From Theobroma cacao (Eukaryota > Streptophyta > Magnoliopsida > Malvales > Malvaceae), in the NCBI RefSeq assembly GCF_000208745.1, contig NC_030851.1, positions 25,065,405 to 25,129,404 on the forward strand: DNA of 64,000 nucleotides, in the 5' to 3' direction. Shown piece by piece: positions 22,907 through 33,769 of the stretch. A program made the translations under genes and the position numbers. The first letter of the stretch is position 1; each line of letters begins with the position of its first letter. The notes under the pieces were generated by a model. That model had not been told where the DNA came from and made no database searches. It worked only from the letters and a program-made list of their open reading frames with translations.

Positions 22907-25009
22907 CTAGGTGGCAAATTCCTTTTGTAAGAAAAAGGCTAATTCAGATTCACTCTCCTCCTCATAAGCTTCTTGATCAGCAGCATCTGGCAGATACCCA
23001 GCTTGTTTCATCTGTTTTATGAGGGCATTCAAAACTGAATAGATTTCCTTCCTCTGAGGATGTCTTTTATCTTTCACCATGAAAACACTTACATGACCCT
23101 GTATCTCAATCCAGCTACAACCAGGTTGCTTGATTACTCCTCGTTTTTTCATCAGTTTCCTTACTCTAGCAACGTCTCCCCATTTTCCAAGCTCAGCATA
23201 CATGTTTGAAAGAAGAACGTAAGGTCCAGAGTTGCTAGGATCAATTTCTAAAAGCTTCTCTACAACATACTTCCCTAAAGTAATGTCACGATGTATTTTA
23301 CAAGCACCAAGCAGAGATCCCCAAACAACAGCATCAGGCTTCATTGGCATTGTCTCTATCAAATTCTTCGCTTCATTGAGGCAACCAGCTCGACCAAGTA
23401 AATCTACCATACATGTATAATGGTCCTTCAAAGGTACCAAACCATGTTCACTGCTCATAAAGGAGAAATGATGTCGCCCCTCTTCAACTAACCCAGCATG
23501 ACTACAAGCACAAAGAACACCAATCATAGTGACATGGTCTGGCTTCTCCCCAGATAACAACATATTCTTGAACAATTCAAGAGCCTTATTCCCATATCCA
23601 TTTTGTGCATATCCAACTATCATGGCATTCCATGAGACCCAATCCCTTTCCATCATATTTTTGAAGACCTGGTCACCATCTTCAACTGATCCACACTTCA
23701 TATACATGTCTATGAGAGAGTTGCCAACAAAAATATCAGAGTCTTCTCCAAACTGAAAGCGAAAACCATGCTTCAAGACATGTGTGTGAGCCTGCCTTCC
23801 AAGCTGCAAATCAGCAAGATTAGCACAAGCATTCAACAGATTGCCAAAGGTGTAATGGGTTGGGCAAACAGATTCTCTCTTTAGGAGGCGAAAGAGTCTC
23901 AGAGCCTCTTCATCCTCCCCATTTTGTGTATAGCCAGCAATAAGCGCATTCCAAGACACTATGTTCCTCTCCATCATCTTCATAAACATTAATCTTGCTG
24001 TTTTCACACTAGCTGCTTTTGCATACCCACTTACCATTGAGGTTTCAGACACAACATTCCTAACTGGCATCCTATCAAAAACACATCTAGCTTCATTGAT
24101 TCTACTGCATTTTGCATACATATCAACCAATGCATTGCACAAGACAAGATCATCCCTCAACTTAATGCATTTCACAACACGCGCATGAATCTGTTTGCCT
24201 TCCTTGATTGCTGACAAGCTAGCACACGCACTAACCACACTAGCTAGCGTGACCTCATCTGGTTCAATTCCACAATCCATCATCCTCAAGAAAACCTCAA
24301 GAGCTACACCAGCTGGACCATTTTGCTCATAACAAGTGATCAAACTATTCCAAGACACTCTATTCCTTTGACTCATATCATCGAAAGCTCTCTGGGCGCA
24401 GCAGACACTCCCACATTTTCCATACATATCAACAAGAGCAGAGCCCATATAAACATCAGATAAGAACAGAGTCTTCGTCATCAAAGCATGGATTTGAGTA
24501 CCCGTTTTCATGTCCTTCAACCCAGAACAAGCGCTAAGAGCACTACCAAATGAGTACTCATTAAGAGCAAAATCCTCTCTATGCATCCTAACAAAATAAT
24601 AAAGAGCTTCTTCAAATTTGTCTTGCTGAGCAAACCCTGATATAATCGAATTCCACGAGCACTGATCATGCTCAGACATGGACCCAAAAATCCTTGCTGC
24701 CTCATCAACGAAACCAAATTTCGTCAACGCAGTTATGGCGGAGTTCCAAGAAAAGATGTTTCTTTGGGGCATTCTGTCGAAGACCTTGCGGGCATCCTCC
24801 AAGGAGCCACATTTACCGTAGGCATCGATGAGCCTGTTGAGGATAAAAGTCTCCGATGCAAAATTGGATTTGATAATACGTGCATGTAGGCGATGGACAT
24901 CAAGGAGAGACTTGGATTGGATGTATGAATCCAAGAGCTTAGCGAAAGGAGAAGAGTCAGGCAATGAAAGATCACCCACAATTTGTTTGAGCAATCCACG
25001 TTTTGCCAT
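22907..25009 (-). CDS. SLO2: SLO2-like PLS-class PPR protein (E/E+ type), mitochondrial RNA editing factor
   Basis: An intronless 700-aa ORF, as usual for plant PPR genes. Tandem 31-36-residue pentatricopeptide repeats run from about residue 38 to 560, alternating P, L and S types. Typical signatures include NRLIDAYGKCGSLEDARKVF, SWNSIISGFAQ, GSALVDMYGKCGSV, SWNALIAGYTQNGEDEEAL and DHYTCMVDLLGRAGCLNEAK. The C-terminus has an E domain (VVWGSLLGACKIHRD...YVLLSNMYAELGKW) and an E+ part (GCSWIEIQGHVSVFMVKDKR), then a short acidic tail without a DYW deaminase domain. From memory the family match is Arabidopsis SLO2, which edits several mitochondrial transcripts and relies on a DYW-type partner for catalysis. 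No obvious frame damage. The nearby receptor genes have no functional link. The orthology is from recognition, not an alignment. Confidence 0.85.
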   Translation of the reverse strand: MAKRGLLKQIVGDLSLPDSSPFAKLLDSYIQSKSLLDVHRLHARIIKSNFASETFILNRLIDAYGKCGSLEDARKVFDRMPQRNIFSWNSAITALTKFGFVDEAARIFGSMSEHDQCSWNSIISGFAQQDKFEEALYYFVRMHREDFALNEYSFGSALSACSGLKDMKTGTQIHALMTKTLFLSDVYMGSALVDMYGKCGSVCCAQRAFDDMSQRNRVSWNSLITCYEQNGPAGVALEVFLRMMDCGIEPDEVTLASVVSACASLSAIKEGKQIHARVVKCIKLRDDLVLCNALVDMYAKCSRINEARCVFDRMPVRNVVSETSMVSGYAKAASVKTARLMFMKMMERNIVSWNALIAGYTQNGEDEEALRLFRLLKRESVCPTHYTFGNLLNACANLADLQLGRQAHTHVLKHGFRFQFGEDSDIFVGNSLIDMYMKCGSVEDGDQVFKNMMERDWVSWNAMIVGYAQNGYGNKALELFKNMLLSGEKPDHVTMIGVLCACSHAGLVEEGRHHFSFMSSEHGLVPLKDHYTCMVDLLGRAGCLNEAKNLIETMPMKPDAVVWGSLLGACKIHRDITLGKYVVEKLLEIDPSNSGPYVLLSNMYAELGKWGDVARVRKLMKKRGVIKQPGCSWIEIQGHVSVFMVKDKRHPQRKEIYSVLNALIKQMKQAGYLPDAADQEAYEEESESELAFFLQKEFAT

Positions 25010-26279
25010 TCCATTATCTTTGAAGAAAAGAGGCTGTTGGGCATTGTTCTTTTGTTATGGGTTTTGTATCTTCATTACCATTTCGGTGCAAACTGAGATG
25101 TTTCTAACTTGTGAGTAGATAAAGATTTCAACGAGTGGACAGAGCTCTGGCAAGCCAACTCACCGAGAGCCAGATGTGAAACGAGTCAGGTGCTAGATTC
25201 TGATACCTGAGAAACAATGGCATTTGAAATGAAACGAGGAAGTAGGACTTTTATGTTGGTATAGAAAGAAGAAAGGAAGATGAAAACAGCGAGATGAGAG
25301 AGACACACAGCTTATATTCTCTCTGTTTCATTGTTTATTACGTTTTTTTAATATCTTAAAATACCTATTCAATCTTAAGTTGTAATAAAAATTATACCCA
25401 TATCTATTAATTTAAGAAGTAGATACTTAGATCCAAAAATTTTAAACACGATTAACAGAAAAAGTAAAAAGACTAAAATATCGTTTCCTCCAGATTGCAC
25501 CCAATAGCCCCCTTAAAAGCGACCTCCGGTGCTCCCTTGAAAAAGAAGCACGATAGCTCCCTTAAAAAAGAAGCACGATAGCTCCCTTAAAAGGGTGTTC
25601 CGGCACTCCCCTGAGGGAGTGCGACAACTCCCTTAAAAGGGAGCTCCGACGCTCCCTTGAGGAAGCTCGATTCTTCCATCGGATCTGACAGGAGAAGGTA
25701 AGTGGTTTTTTTTCTTTTAAGAAACAAAAAACATGAAAAATGAAAAATATAGGTTTATATAGTGTTGCAATTTTTGACATATTCGAATGTAAAATTATTC
25801 AAAAAATGTTACCTCGTCAATAAACTAACGAAAATTTTAACGTTTGAGTAATGGTTGGACTTATGTATCCAACAACAGACATTTTTTTAAAGCAGAATAT
25901 TTATTTTTCAAACTAATAAGCTTTCATGTAATTTTAATAAAAATTTAGAAGTGTTTGGGTATTTTATCCTTATTAATATTATGCTCTTACTTTTAAAAGT
26001 TTTAAATGTATATGTTTTATTTTTTATTTTTTGATATTAAATTGTTTTTGAGGTAGAAGAATCTCTCAAGACTAGTTATCCTATTCAAGTTTTATTAAAA
26101 GATGGAAATGCAAAGTATATTAGGGAAGGGATATAAACCTTACCTCGAGAATTACATGTGAAAGATAAGAAAGTAGCTCTATTGGAATAACTACTTCCTT
26201 TGCATAAACTTTATGAAGACATGAACTAAATAGTATTGCTTGCTTACAAGAAATAAAATAAATAAGGAGTACTACTCCC
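25010..26279. other. PPR upstream region and intergenic DNA with GC-rich short repeats
   Basis: 25010-25330 is the 5' flank of the PPR gene (- strand). At 25490-25680 a short GC-richer block repeats GCTCCCTTAAAA/GCTCCCTTGA phrases. It includes a 25-bp tandem pair AAGAAGCACGATAGCTCCC (period 25, about 25544 and 25569) and the palindrome CTCCCTTAAAAGGGAG (about 25628). This resembles the palindrome-bearing parts of the LTRs elsewhere in the window. 25690-26279 is AT-rich with no gene. Confidence 0.5.
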
Positions 26280-26549
26280 TTACATATGTTTAAATCTAAT
26301 ATAAGGTAAATTAATTCTATCATACATTATAATACCATTCAACTCACCTTCCACATTGAAGAATACCATAAAACCTCGATGTGAGTGGCCTTGGTTGGTA
26401 AGAAAGTCCGCAATTTGGTTGCTTTCACGATGGATATGTGAAATTCCACCTTGAATAAAAAGATGAGTTAGGAAATTCTTAGGTGAGCATGCAGAGTACA
26501 TATTTTGAACATCAAACTTAGTTTTAACTTCAAAAGAATTCATTGACAC
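26280..26549 (-). pseudogene. RNase H-like C-terminal fragment of a retroelement
   Basis: An 89-residue frame includes ISHIHRESNQIADFLTNQGH followed by GELNGIIMYDRINLPYIRFK. The HxHRExNxxAD pattern is the end of the plant RNase H-like (RVT_3) domain found in non-LTR retroelements and related domesticated ORFs. The N-terminal half, with the first catalytic acidic residues, is missing here. A related N-terminal half lies at 31725-31994 on the same strand but diverges where the two should join, so they are probably separate copies. Confidence 0.6.
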
Positions 26550-26599
26550 TTTTTTGAAGTAGAAAATTTTTCAAGTTTGGAAAAAGTTAAAATATATAA

Positions 26600-26775
26600 T
26601 TTTTATAGAATAATCTTTTGGAAATAAAAATGACAGTAATGATTCCTTTGATTTTTAGATGACCAAAAATGATTTGGGTCAAAATATGTGATTTTTACAA
26701 AACAATCTTTTGGAAATAAAAAATGACAGTAATGATTTTGATTTTTATATGACCAAAAATAATTTTTACGTAATT
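26600..26775. repeat. ~95-bp tandem duplication
   Basis: The phrase AATCTTTTGGAAATAAAAA, then TGACAGTAATGATT and GATTTTTA.ATGACCAAAAAT, occurs at about 26611 and again at about 26703. Non-coding. Confidence 0.75.
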
Positions 26776-27059
26776 TTTTGAGTATGTTTGCTATGGTAAA
26801 TGGGAGTCGCAAAATTAATTTCAATTGAATTTTTTTTATTTTGTTCTTAAAACCAAAATTTTGATTTTGATTCTTATGGATTTTGATTTTTTTATATTTT
26901 TATTGAATCCAAATGGAGAGGTGTTTACTTATTTATATTAAACATCTTAAGTAAATAGAGAGTAAAAAAAATAAGTAAAAATGAGGACATTTACTTAAAT
27001 GGTATTTAATGTGAATAAGTTAGGCAGATTTTATAGGCAATTTGTCTCAAAAATTGCAT

Positions 27060-27196
27060 TCTATCTTAAATGTATTGATATATGTGCATGATATATCGAT
27101 ACACTTAATCCAAAAAGGTTTTTGATGAACATGTATCGATACATGTTCATAATGTATCGATACAATTTTTCTAGAACCAAAAGTATCGATACATTG
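27060..27196. repeat. cluster of TGTATCGATACA palindromes
   Basis: Near-perfect or perfect copies of the 12-bp palindrome occur at about 27071 (TGTATTGATATA), 27092 (ATATCGATACAC), 27131 (ATGTATCGATACAT), 27152 (ATGTATCGATACA) and 27181 (AAGTATCGATACAT). The surrounding DNA (26820-27770) is non-coding and may be part of an unidentified LTR. The ORFs across it (27047-27259, 27201-27383) are not called. Confidence 0.8.
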
Positions 27197-27771
27197 CCAT
27201 ATGAATAGATATAGTTCGTCAATTTTTGGAAAATATAATGGGTTAAAAGGTATTTTCACATTTCATAGTATAAATATGACCCCTATCTTGAGGGTGTTTC
27301 ACTTTAAGTCACCTTCCATAAGTTTTTCAGCAACTCTAAGCTCTTTCAAACCTATTTTCACCTCAAATCATTGTTTTGGATGATTGGAAGCTTGAGTTTG
27401 GCTTTTTCAAACAAATGTGACATCTTTCAAATTTTAAGTCTAGATTTATGAATTTTTTAGTACTAAAAATATTATTTTTATGCCCAGATTTTCTATTGAA
27501 CACTAAAGCTGAAAGACTTTGTGATTTTTTTAAGCATTTAAGCTCACTTACAGTAAGGATGAAAGATTTATGGGTTTCTAATCATGGGTTTTAACTAGGA
27601 AATTAGTTTAGCTAAAAGCGAGTAGTTTCGAAATTATCTAAAATGATTATTACAAGATTTTTATTCTATGAAATGATTGTAATGATTGTTGTATAATAGG
27701 AACACTTGAAAACTCCATGGATATCATTGAAACAAAGTTGTGATTGGAGTTAAGAATCGACTCTCCAATTA

Positions 27772-30035
27772 TGTCACAGCCTAATTCTTGGGCCATGACC
27801 GGCGCATGGACCTAATGGGCATAGCCCACTAAGCTCAAGCAAGCCTTTTTATGTGATCTTGTTCATCACTACATCCATCATTTTAAATACCATATTTCAT
27901 AATTCTCAACTATGATTATTTCAACAATAATAATATGGCAACCAACTACTTACATTTATATTATCCAAAATAATGTCACCCATTGCCAACTCATAGTGGC
28001 AACGTTAATCAAAATAAACATATATTGTTTACAACATGTATCTTAGTGATTTACATCACATGTATGTATACACAGGCAAAAAGAGACTCTTGACTTCCAA
28101 CGGAGTGACCTTGGGTGAAGGTATAGCTACTGAATGCCATAGTACCTACCAAAAGATGCGTGTAAATGGATGCATCAGTCTAGGTCCCAACCACCTCTAA
28201 ATATAAAAACATGAAGTTGAAAAGAGTGAGTATAAACCCAGTGAGTGAACATAGAAAGGGAATAAACATTAATATGGGAAGTTTTAGAAAACATGATGCA
28301 CTTATGTTGAAAAAAATGCAATTTAACTCAATTTCTTATTAAAACCTCTTCGTTCAACTCTTGATCATTTAGTGCCTTAGTATTGAAAGATCCATGATCA
28401 ATAAAGAAGTTAAAGAGTGAAAGTACAGTAGAGTTCAAGTAAGGCAATCATAGCAGAGCGAATCTCGCTATAGCGGAAAGGCATTTTTAGATGCTTAAAA
28501 AAAGATTTCATATTTCACAAAATATGAAATATGTATTTTGCCCTGAAGTTCGCTATAGCGAAAATTCATTCTCATGCATATTTAGAGAAAAGTTCAATAA
28601 AAATACTTCAAGTGATTCAACCAAATACATATGCATTTATCCCAAAATATTTTAATGCAAGTTCACTCACATATTTGTTGATTCCTTGATCGATTTCAAC
28701 TTTGATTATTGCTCTAAATGAAGATGTGGGGTCTCGTTGGAACCTATCACACACAATAGCATCACACCAACTCAAATGACATGAATATTATTCCAAAAGC
28801 TATTTTCCTAAATCAAGTTTTGCTAGTTATTCCTAACTAGCTTCAAATTACCATTTGGTTGGCTATTTATTCACACTACTCTAGTCACACTAAAAATAAG
28901 CATGTAACCTTCAACAATAAAATAGTCCACAATTCTAATCATTGGCCATTCATCAACAACTTAAAATTAAACCTAACTCACTACTCACCTTAGTGGTTTT
29001 GTAGTTGAATTCCTTTTCAAGAGTTTGTCAAGCTATTATGGAAAGCCTCTCTCTCACTCTTAAACGTCCAACTAGTGAGAGAAAGTATTGAGGAAAGACT
29101 TTTGAGGGTTCTTGAGGTGTAGAAGTGTAAAGAGCACAAAGGTAATCCTATTCGAAAAAGTTGTGCCAAAGACATGTAAAATTGAAGTTTACTNATTCCT
29201 AACTAGCTTCAAATTACCATTTGGTTGGCTATTTATTCACACTACTCTAGTCACACTAAAAATAAGCATGTAACCTTCAACAATAAAATAGTCCACAATT
29301 CTAATCATTGGCCATTCATCAACAACTTAAAATTAAACCTAACTCACTACTCACCTTAGTGGTTTTGTAGTTGAATTCCTTTTCAAGAGTTTGTCAAGCT
29401 ATTATGGAAAGCCTCTCTCTCACTCTTAAACGTCCAACTAGTGAGAGAAAGTATTGAGGAAAGACTTTTGAGGGTTCTTGAGGTGTAGAAGTGAAAGAGC
29501 ACAAAGAATCCTATGAAAAAGTGTGCCAAAGCATGAAAATTGAAGTTACTTTGAGAAGATTATGGAGGTTTTCAAAGGATGGCTTTCATGGAAAATGGGA
29601 AACGTTTAGTGAGGAAGAAGGATGGGAAGAAGAAGAAGAAGAAGTTGCTGGAAGTGAGGAGAAAGTGCTGGAGAAATGAGATATTTTTGCTTAAAGTTGA
29701 CTAAAGTTCCTTTTATTTGCAAAAATGCCATTCAATAGTTGACTTTTATTCTTCTTCCATTTGGTTTAAACTTTTCACTCTTTTGACACTGAGAAAAGGT
29801 CCACAACAGATTAGAGGTACTCAAGTTCAGGAAAACTTAAAAATTTAGACCCGAGATCCAAAATGACCATTTTACCCCTATCGTGAAAATTATCATTATT
29901 TTTATTTTCTTATTAGACCTTAATAATATTAGAAAACTCACTTCTAGGGGCTCACCAAGGACATGATAGAACTGCCTCTAACCCATGTCATCGTGCCTAC
30001 CTCCGCTACACGTCTTTAAAGGTCGAGGTTTCATA
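27772..30035 (+). mobile_element. solo LTR-like element with exact 5-bp target duplication
   Basis: It starts TGTCACAGCCTAATTC and ends GAGGTTTCATA, flanked by AATTA at 27767-27771 and 30036-30040. No gag or pol frame is present. Near its 3' end is the AAATGACCATTTTACCCCTA block seen in the other LTR-like elements. The 5' third resembles the element at 53589 closely (GGGCCATGACCGGCGCATGG against GGACCATGACCGGTGCATGG). The listed length of 2264 bp is inflated by an internal duplication at the N at 29194; the true length is probably near 1.9 kb. It carries the palindrome TTCGCTATAGCGAA at 28549-28562. Confidence 0.75.
28829..29550. repeat. ~360-bp direct duplication across an N (assembly artefact)
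   Basis: 28829-29193 and 29195-29550 are the same sequence, meeting exactly at the N at 29194. They are identical for about 290 bp. In the last 70 bp the first copy has about nine extra single bases (for example GTGTAAAGAG against GTGAAAGAG, GACATGTAAAATTG against GCATGAAAATTG), the error pattern of a poor read end. The short ORF at 29491-29679 begins in the second copy and is not a gene. Confidence 0.9.
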
Positions 30036-30040
30036 AATTA

Positions 30041-31754
30041 GGTAAGTGGATACACCTTTTTAAGTATTTTAATATGTAAAGTTAGCATAATTTTTATGAA
30101 AATGGTTGTTTAAACATGTTGAAAACTTATTTCCATAAATGGTTTATTAAAGTATTTGAACTACAAGGTTTTATGAAGTTTTTAAGGAAATGTTCAAAAT
30201 GACTTGATTTGAGAATGATTGTGATATGTGTGAACATAATAATTTTCAAATTATTTACGAATCTATTATATATGTAAATATGCTACTATGTATTAATTTT
30301 CAACAAAGAGGGACAAGCTTTTTCAATGTTTTGAACAATTTCCTTGATTACTCCAACCTTTAGGCTAGTGTGGGTATGAGATATTAGTTGAGATAGTGAT
30401 GTGGTTGATTGAATTGCTTTTACACATGAGTTTTGTGGATGTGGATTGAGAAGGTCTCCACATTCCCATGATTGGTGTTATGATGTGGATTGAGAAGGTC
30501 TCCACATTCTCATGATTATGTTGTAAAGTGGATTGAAAAGGTTTCCACTCTCTATAAATGTGTTGTGGTTGGCTCTAGTCCCAGTGTGGGGCAAGAATAC
30601 CAGAGGGTTAAGCTTGACCAACGTGCCACCTTTTCCCCTTTTGTATATTGGCTTTAATCTCGATGTAGGAGTAAAAATACTATAGGTTTAAGTTGGGCAT
30701 CGTACACTTTTCCACTCTTTATGAATCCCGGTGTAAGGGTAAGAATACTATAGGGATGAATTGGGCGAAAGTTCCCATTCTCCTCATAATTTGCTATGGT
30801 AAGTATTGATGTGTTATTTGTACATTGGGTATTGTGACGCTTGTGTTTGTCAATTGATAATTATTATGTTTATATGGAAATAATAAGACGAATTGTTAAA
30901 TAAATTACACATTCTTGATTTAAATGTTTGCTGTTGAGCTTGAAGGGTCGAGATTTACCTTCCGTTATCTCCTTACAAATGTTTGTAAGTTGAGTTTGTA
31001 TATGGACATTATATTTATGCATTTAAAGTTATTAAATGCATTTATGACTACTGAAAAGATTTATATGATTATCATGTTGTTTTGCAAATTATGGTTTATA
31101 ACAAAACTCTTCCTTTTGGCTTGTCCCCTCCCCCATATCTACTCACAAAGTCTTTGTGACTCACGCCTTATTTTCCCTTCACTATATTTGTTGTAGATTT
31201 ATGATAGCACTCTTTTGCTAGTAGCTAATGTCACGGAGACGTGATCCCTTCATTCCTCATTGGTAGGTGTCTAGCAGCCTCTTGATGTCTAGTGAGTCAG
31301 ATCATGTTTTGCTGACGAATCAGTTTATGTTTTATTATGTTTATAGACTATGAATATGCTTTATGGTTTATGAGTATGTTATGACAATGTAGCCAAATGT
31401 TTGGGCATGTTACATTATAAATGTTATGTTAGATGTATAAAGTGGAGCAAGAGCCTATATGGACACTTGAGGGTGTTAAGACATGTAAATGATATGGTGC
31501 ATTGAGAACGTGGCACTCTGATGATATATGAAATGTTTGCATTAAAATTAATAAGTTGAGAAGTTCCATATTTGTGTAATGTTGCGTATGATGGTATGCA
31601 AGAGTTGATAATGTATGCCTATAGATGTTTAAGTATGCTTCCACATTGACGAATGTTTAATAATGAATGTTAAAAAGGCTTACTTGGGCTTAAAGGATTA
31701 TATCCGTCTGGGTTCATGCACCAATCATGTTCCACCATAAAATGGGATGTGACA
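30041..31754 (-). mobile_element. related LTR-like element, reverse orientation, 3' end not defined
   Basis: On the - strand it begins at 31754 with TGTCACATCCCATTTTATGG, then GGTGCATGAACCCAGACGG and AAGCCCAAGTAAGCCTTTTT. This parallels the start of the 27772 and 53589 elements. It breaks into the RNase H frame on its left flank. The other end is unclear: the plus-strand element at 27772-30035 appears to sit inside or beside it, and no GGTC...CACA end was found below 27772. Inside, a tandem pair ATGTGGATTGAGAAGGTCTC lies at 30437 and 30482. ORFs in it (30924-31196, 31429-31644) show no known domain. Confidence 0.55.
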
Positions 31755-31994
31755 AGATATGAGTGATGTAAAATGTTGTAAACATTTTCGAATGGAGGCT
31801 AAAGTATATTGAATGTCGTTTGATCTGACACTCCCATCCATTATTATGTTGACAACCATCGTGGCATCCATCTCAATCCAAATTTTAGTAATATTGTGGT
31901 CACGACATAGGAGAGTTCCACATTGAAGTGCAAGTAGTTCGACTTTCAAAGAATTATAAGCACCAAAATTTTCAAAGAAGCCAAAGAGTAGCAT
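31725..31994 (-). pseudogene. RNase H-like N-terminal fragment cut by an LTR
   Basis: A frame of 89 residues includes GFFENFGAYNSLKVELLALQ, LLCRDHNITKIWIEMDA and IQYTLASIRKCLQHF, the middle of the plant RVT_3 RNase H-like domain (helix with E, then the xxExDA strand). Real homology stops at FTSLIS; the next residues are translation of the LTR start at 31754. The C-terminal HxHRExN motif is lost. It belongs to the same family as 26280-26549. Confidence 0.65.
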
Positions 31995-32668
31995 ACTTGA
32001 GTGGTCACTTGTGACACCCCCCTTGACATTTTGAAAGTGATATTTTTTATATTAAAATTACATGTAACATTAATCTTATAATTTAATATAAAATATATTA
32101 AGATAAATTTGTTAATATTCAAAAAAAATAAAACAAAGATAAATAAATTGAGACGGAAGAAGTAGAAAAAGCATTAAGTACTTCAATTAAAAAATTGAAT
32201 AAAATGACACAATTAAAATTAGATAACACAAGTATTATTATAAGTTAATAAAAAAAAAAGGAAATTCTTGGTTATGAGCATATAAAGGTAAATTTTGATA
32301 AATAAAAAAATAAAATTGTTATTTAATTCAAGATTAACCATACATTATACATCTTACAAGAATATTCATATAATTCTTGCATGATAAAATTACCTAGTTT
32401 TAGTATTAGAAAATTGAATTGTTAGAATATATAAACATAGGATAATTTGATTTTAACAAACTTTTAGTATTGCAACTTAAAAAATTACTAATTGAATGTT
32501 ATAAATATTAAAAGGTGTGCTAAATAGTTTGCATTCTTGGACATTCTTTCTTATTAGGATAAACGCATGGGAAATGTTAACATGGATGCATTGAAATTGG
32601 TTAAGGTGATATTTATAGAAAGAATTAATTCTTTCTATAATAAAGGGAAGTACATGACTCCTTAAAGA
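31995..32668. other. AT-rich DNA between the RNase H relic and the hAT element
   Basis: No gene supported; the ORF at 32477-32671 lacks any motif. The last 8 bp (CTTAAAGA, 32661-32668) form the left target duplication of the hAT element. Confidence 0.45.
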
Positions 32669-33769
32669 CAAGACTGGCCCTTAGGTGAAGCAACCCAAGC
32701 AAGGGCTCTAGGCCCTTAATTTGGAGAGGTCCCAAATTTAGAGAGGTTTTTATAATTTTATAATAATTATAATATAATTAATTATATTAAAAATATATAA
32801 AAATTAAAAAATATAAACATAAAAAATAATTAATAAAATTACTTATTCTTTCACTTTCTTAATTATGTGCGTAATAAATCTCAATTTTCTATCACTTCCT
32901 TATTTCTAAAATGTTATTAATTCTCAACTATATTCTCTTATTTCCAATCAACTAACGGTTATATACGTTTAATAATCTCCAATAGCTATTTTTTCTCATT
33001 TATTTCTCCTATTTTCAATCAACGTATTTATTGATTTTTAACAGCTATTTTTTTCCTATATAGAAAATCAATTATTTTTTTTCAATGTATAATATCTACT
33101 TTTGAATTCTTCTTTTCTTATTTGCTCTTTCTCCTTTTAACTTCAATTTTCCTTCAAAGAATATACAAGAAGCTTGTTATTTTATTATCTTCATAAAGTT
33201 GTAAGCCTTATTTGTGATTTGCAATAAGCATTCAACAATTAGGTACTATTATTCTAATCATTATAGATTTTTTTACTTTAATTTAGAGTTTATATTATAT
33301 TGTCTTTATTTATGTGGTAGTTAATTTATTTGAAGTAGAAATTTTGATTGTTGATTTTATATTGGCCATTTTAAAAATATAAGATAGTTATAATAGTTAA
33401 ATATTTTTGTACCTCATAATAAAGATTTGAATATATCAAATCGAAAATATGAATCTGGTTATTCAAGGCTTAAAAAAAAATTGAAAGTTTAATACAATCT
33501 CAAGGATGAGCACTTGATAAATTTTTTACAAATAATAAAAATAATGAATAAGAACTTATTAATGAATGTCCCTTAAAAGGACAAGTTAATAATCTTAGAG
33601 AGTTAGATGATGATGAAATGCTAGAACAAGAAGTTACTGAAGAGATCAAAATGATCATAGGAATCATGTAAAGATTCAAAATGATCATAGAAATCATGAT
33701 GATGAGGATCAACCTATTAATTTAAATGATTGCATTCATAAAAAATATTTATGATCCAAGTCAATGAAC

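Noticed and set aside
29491..29679. 62-aa acidic ORF
   Set aside because: It lies in the LTR element and begins in the duplicated copy at an assembly join. The glutamate run comes from a GAAGAA repeat.
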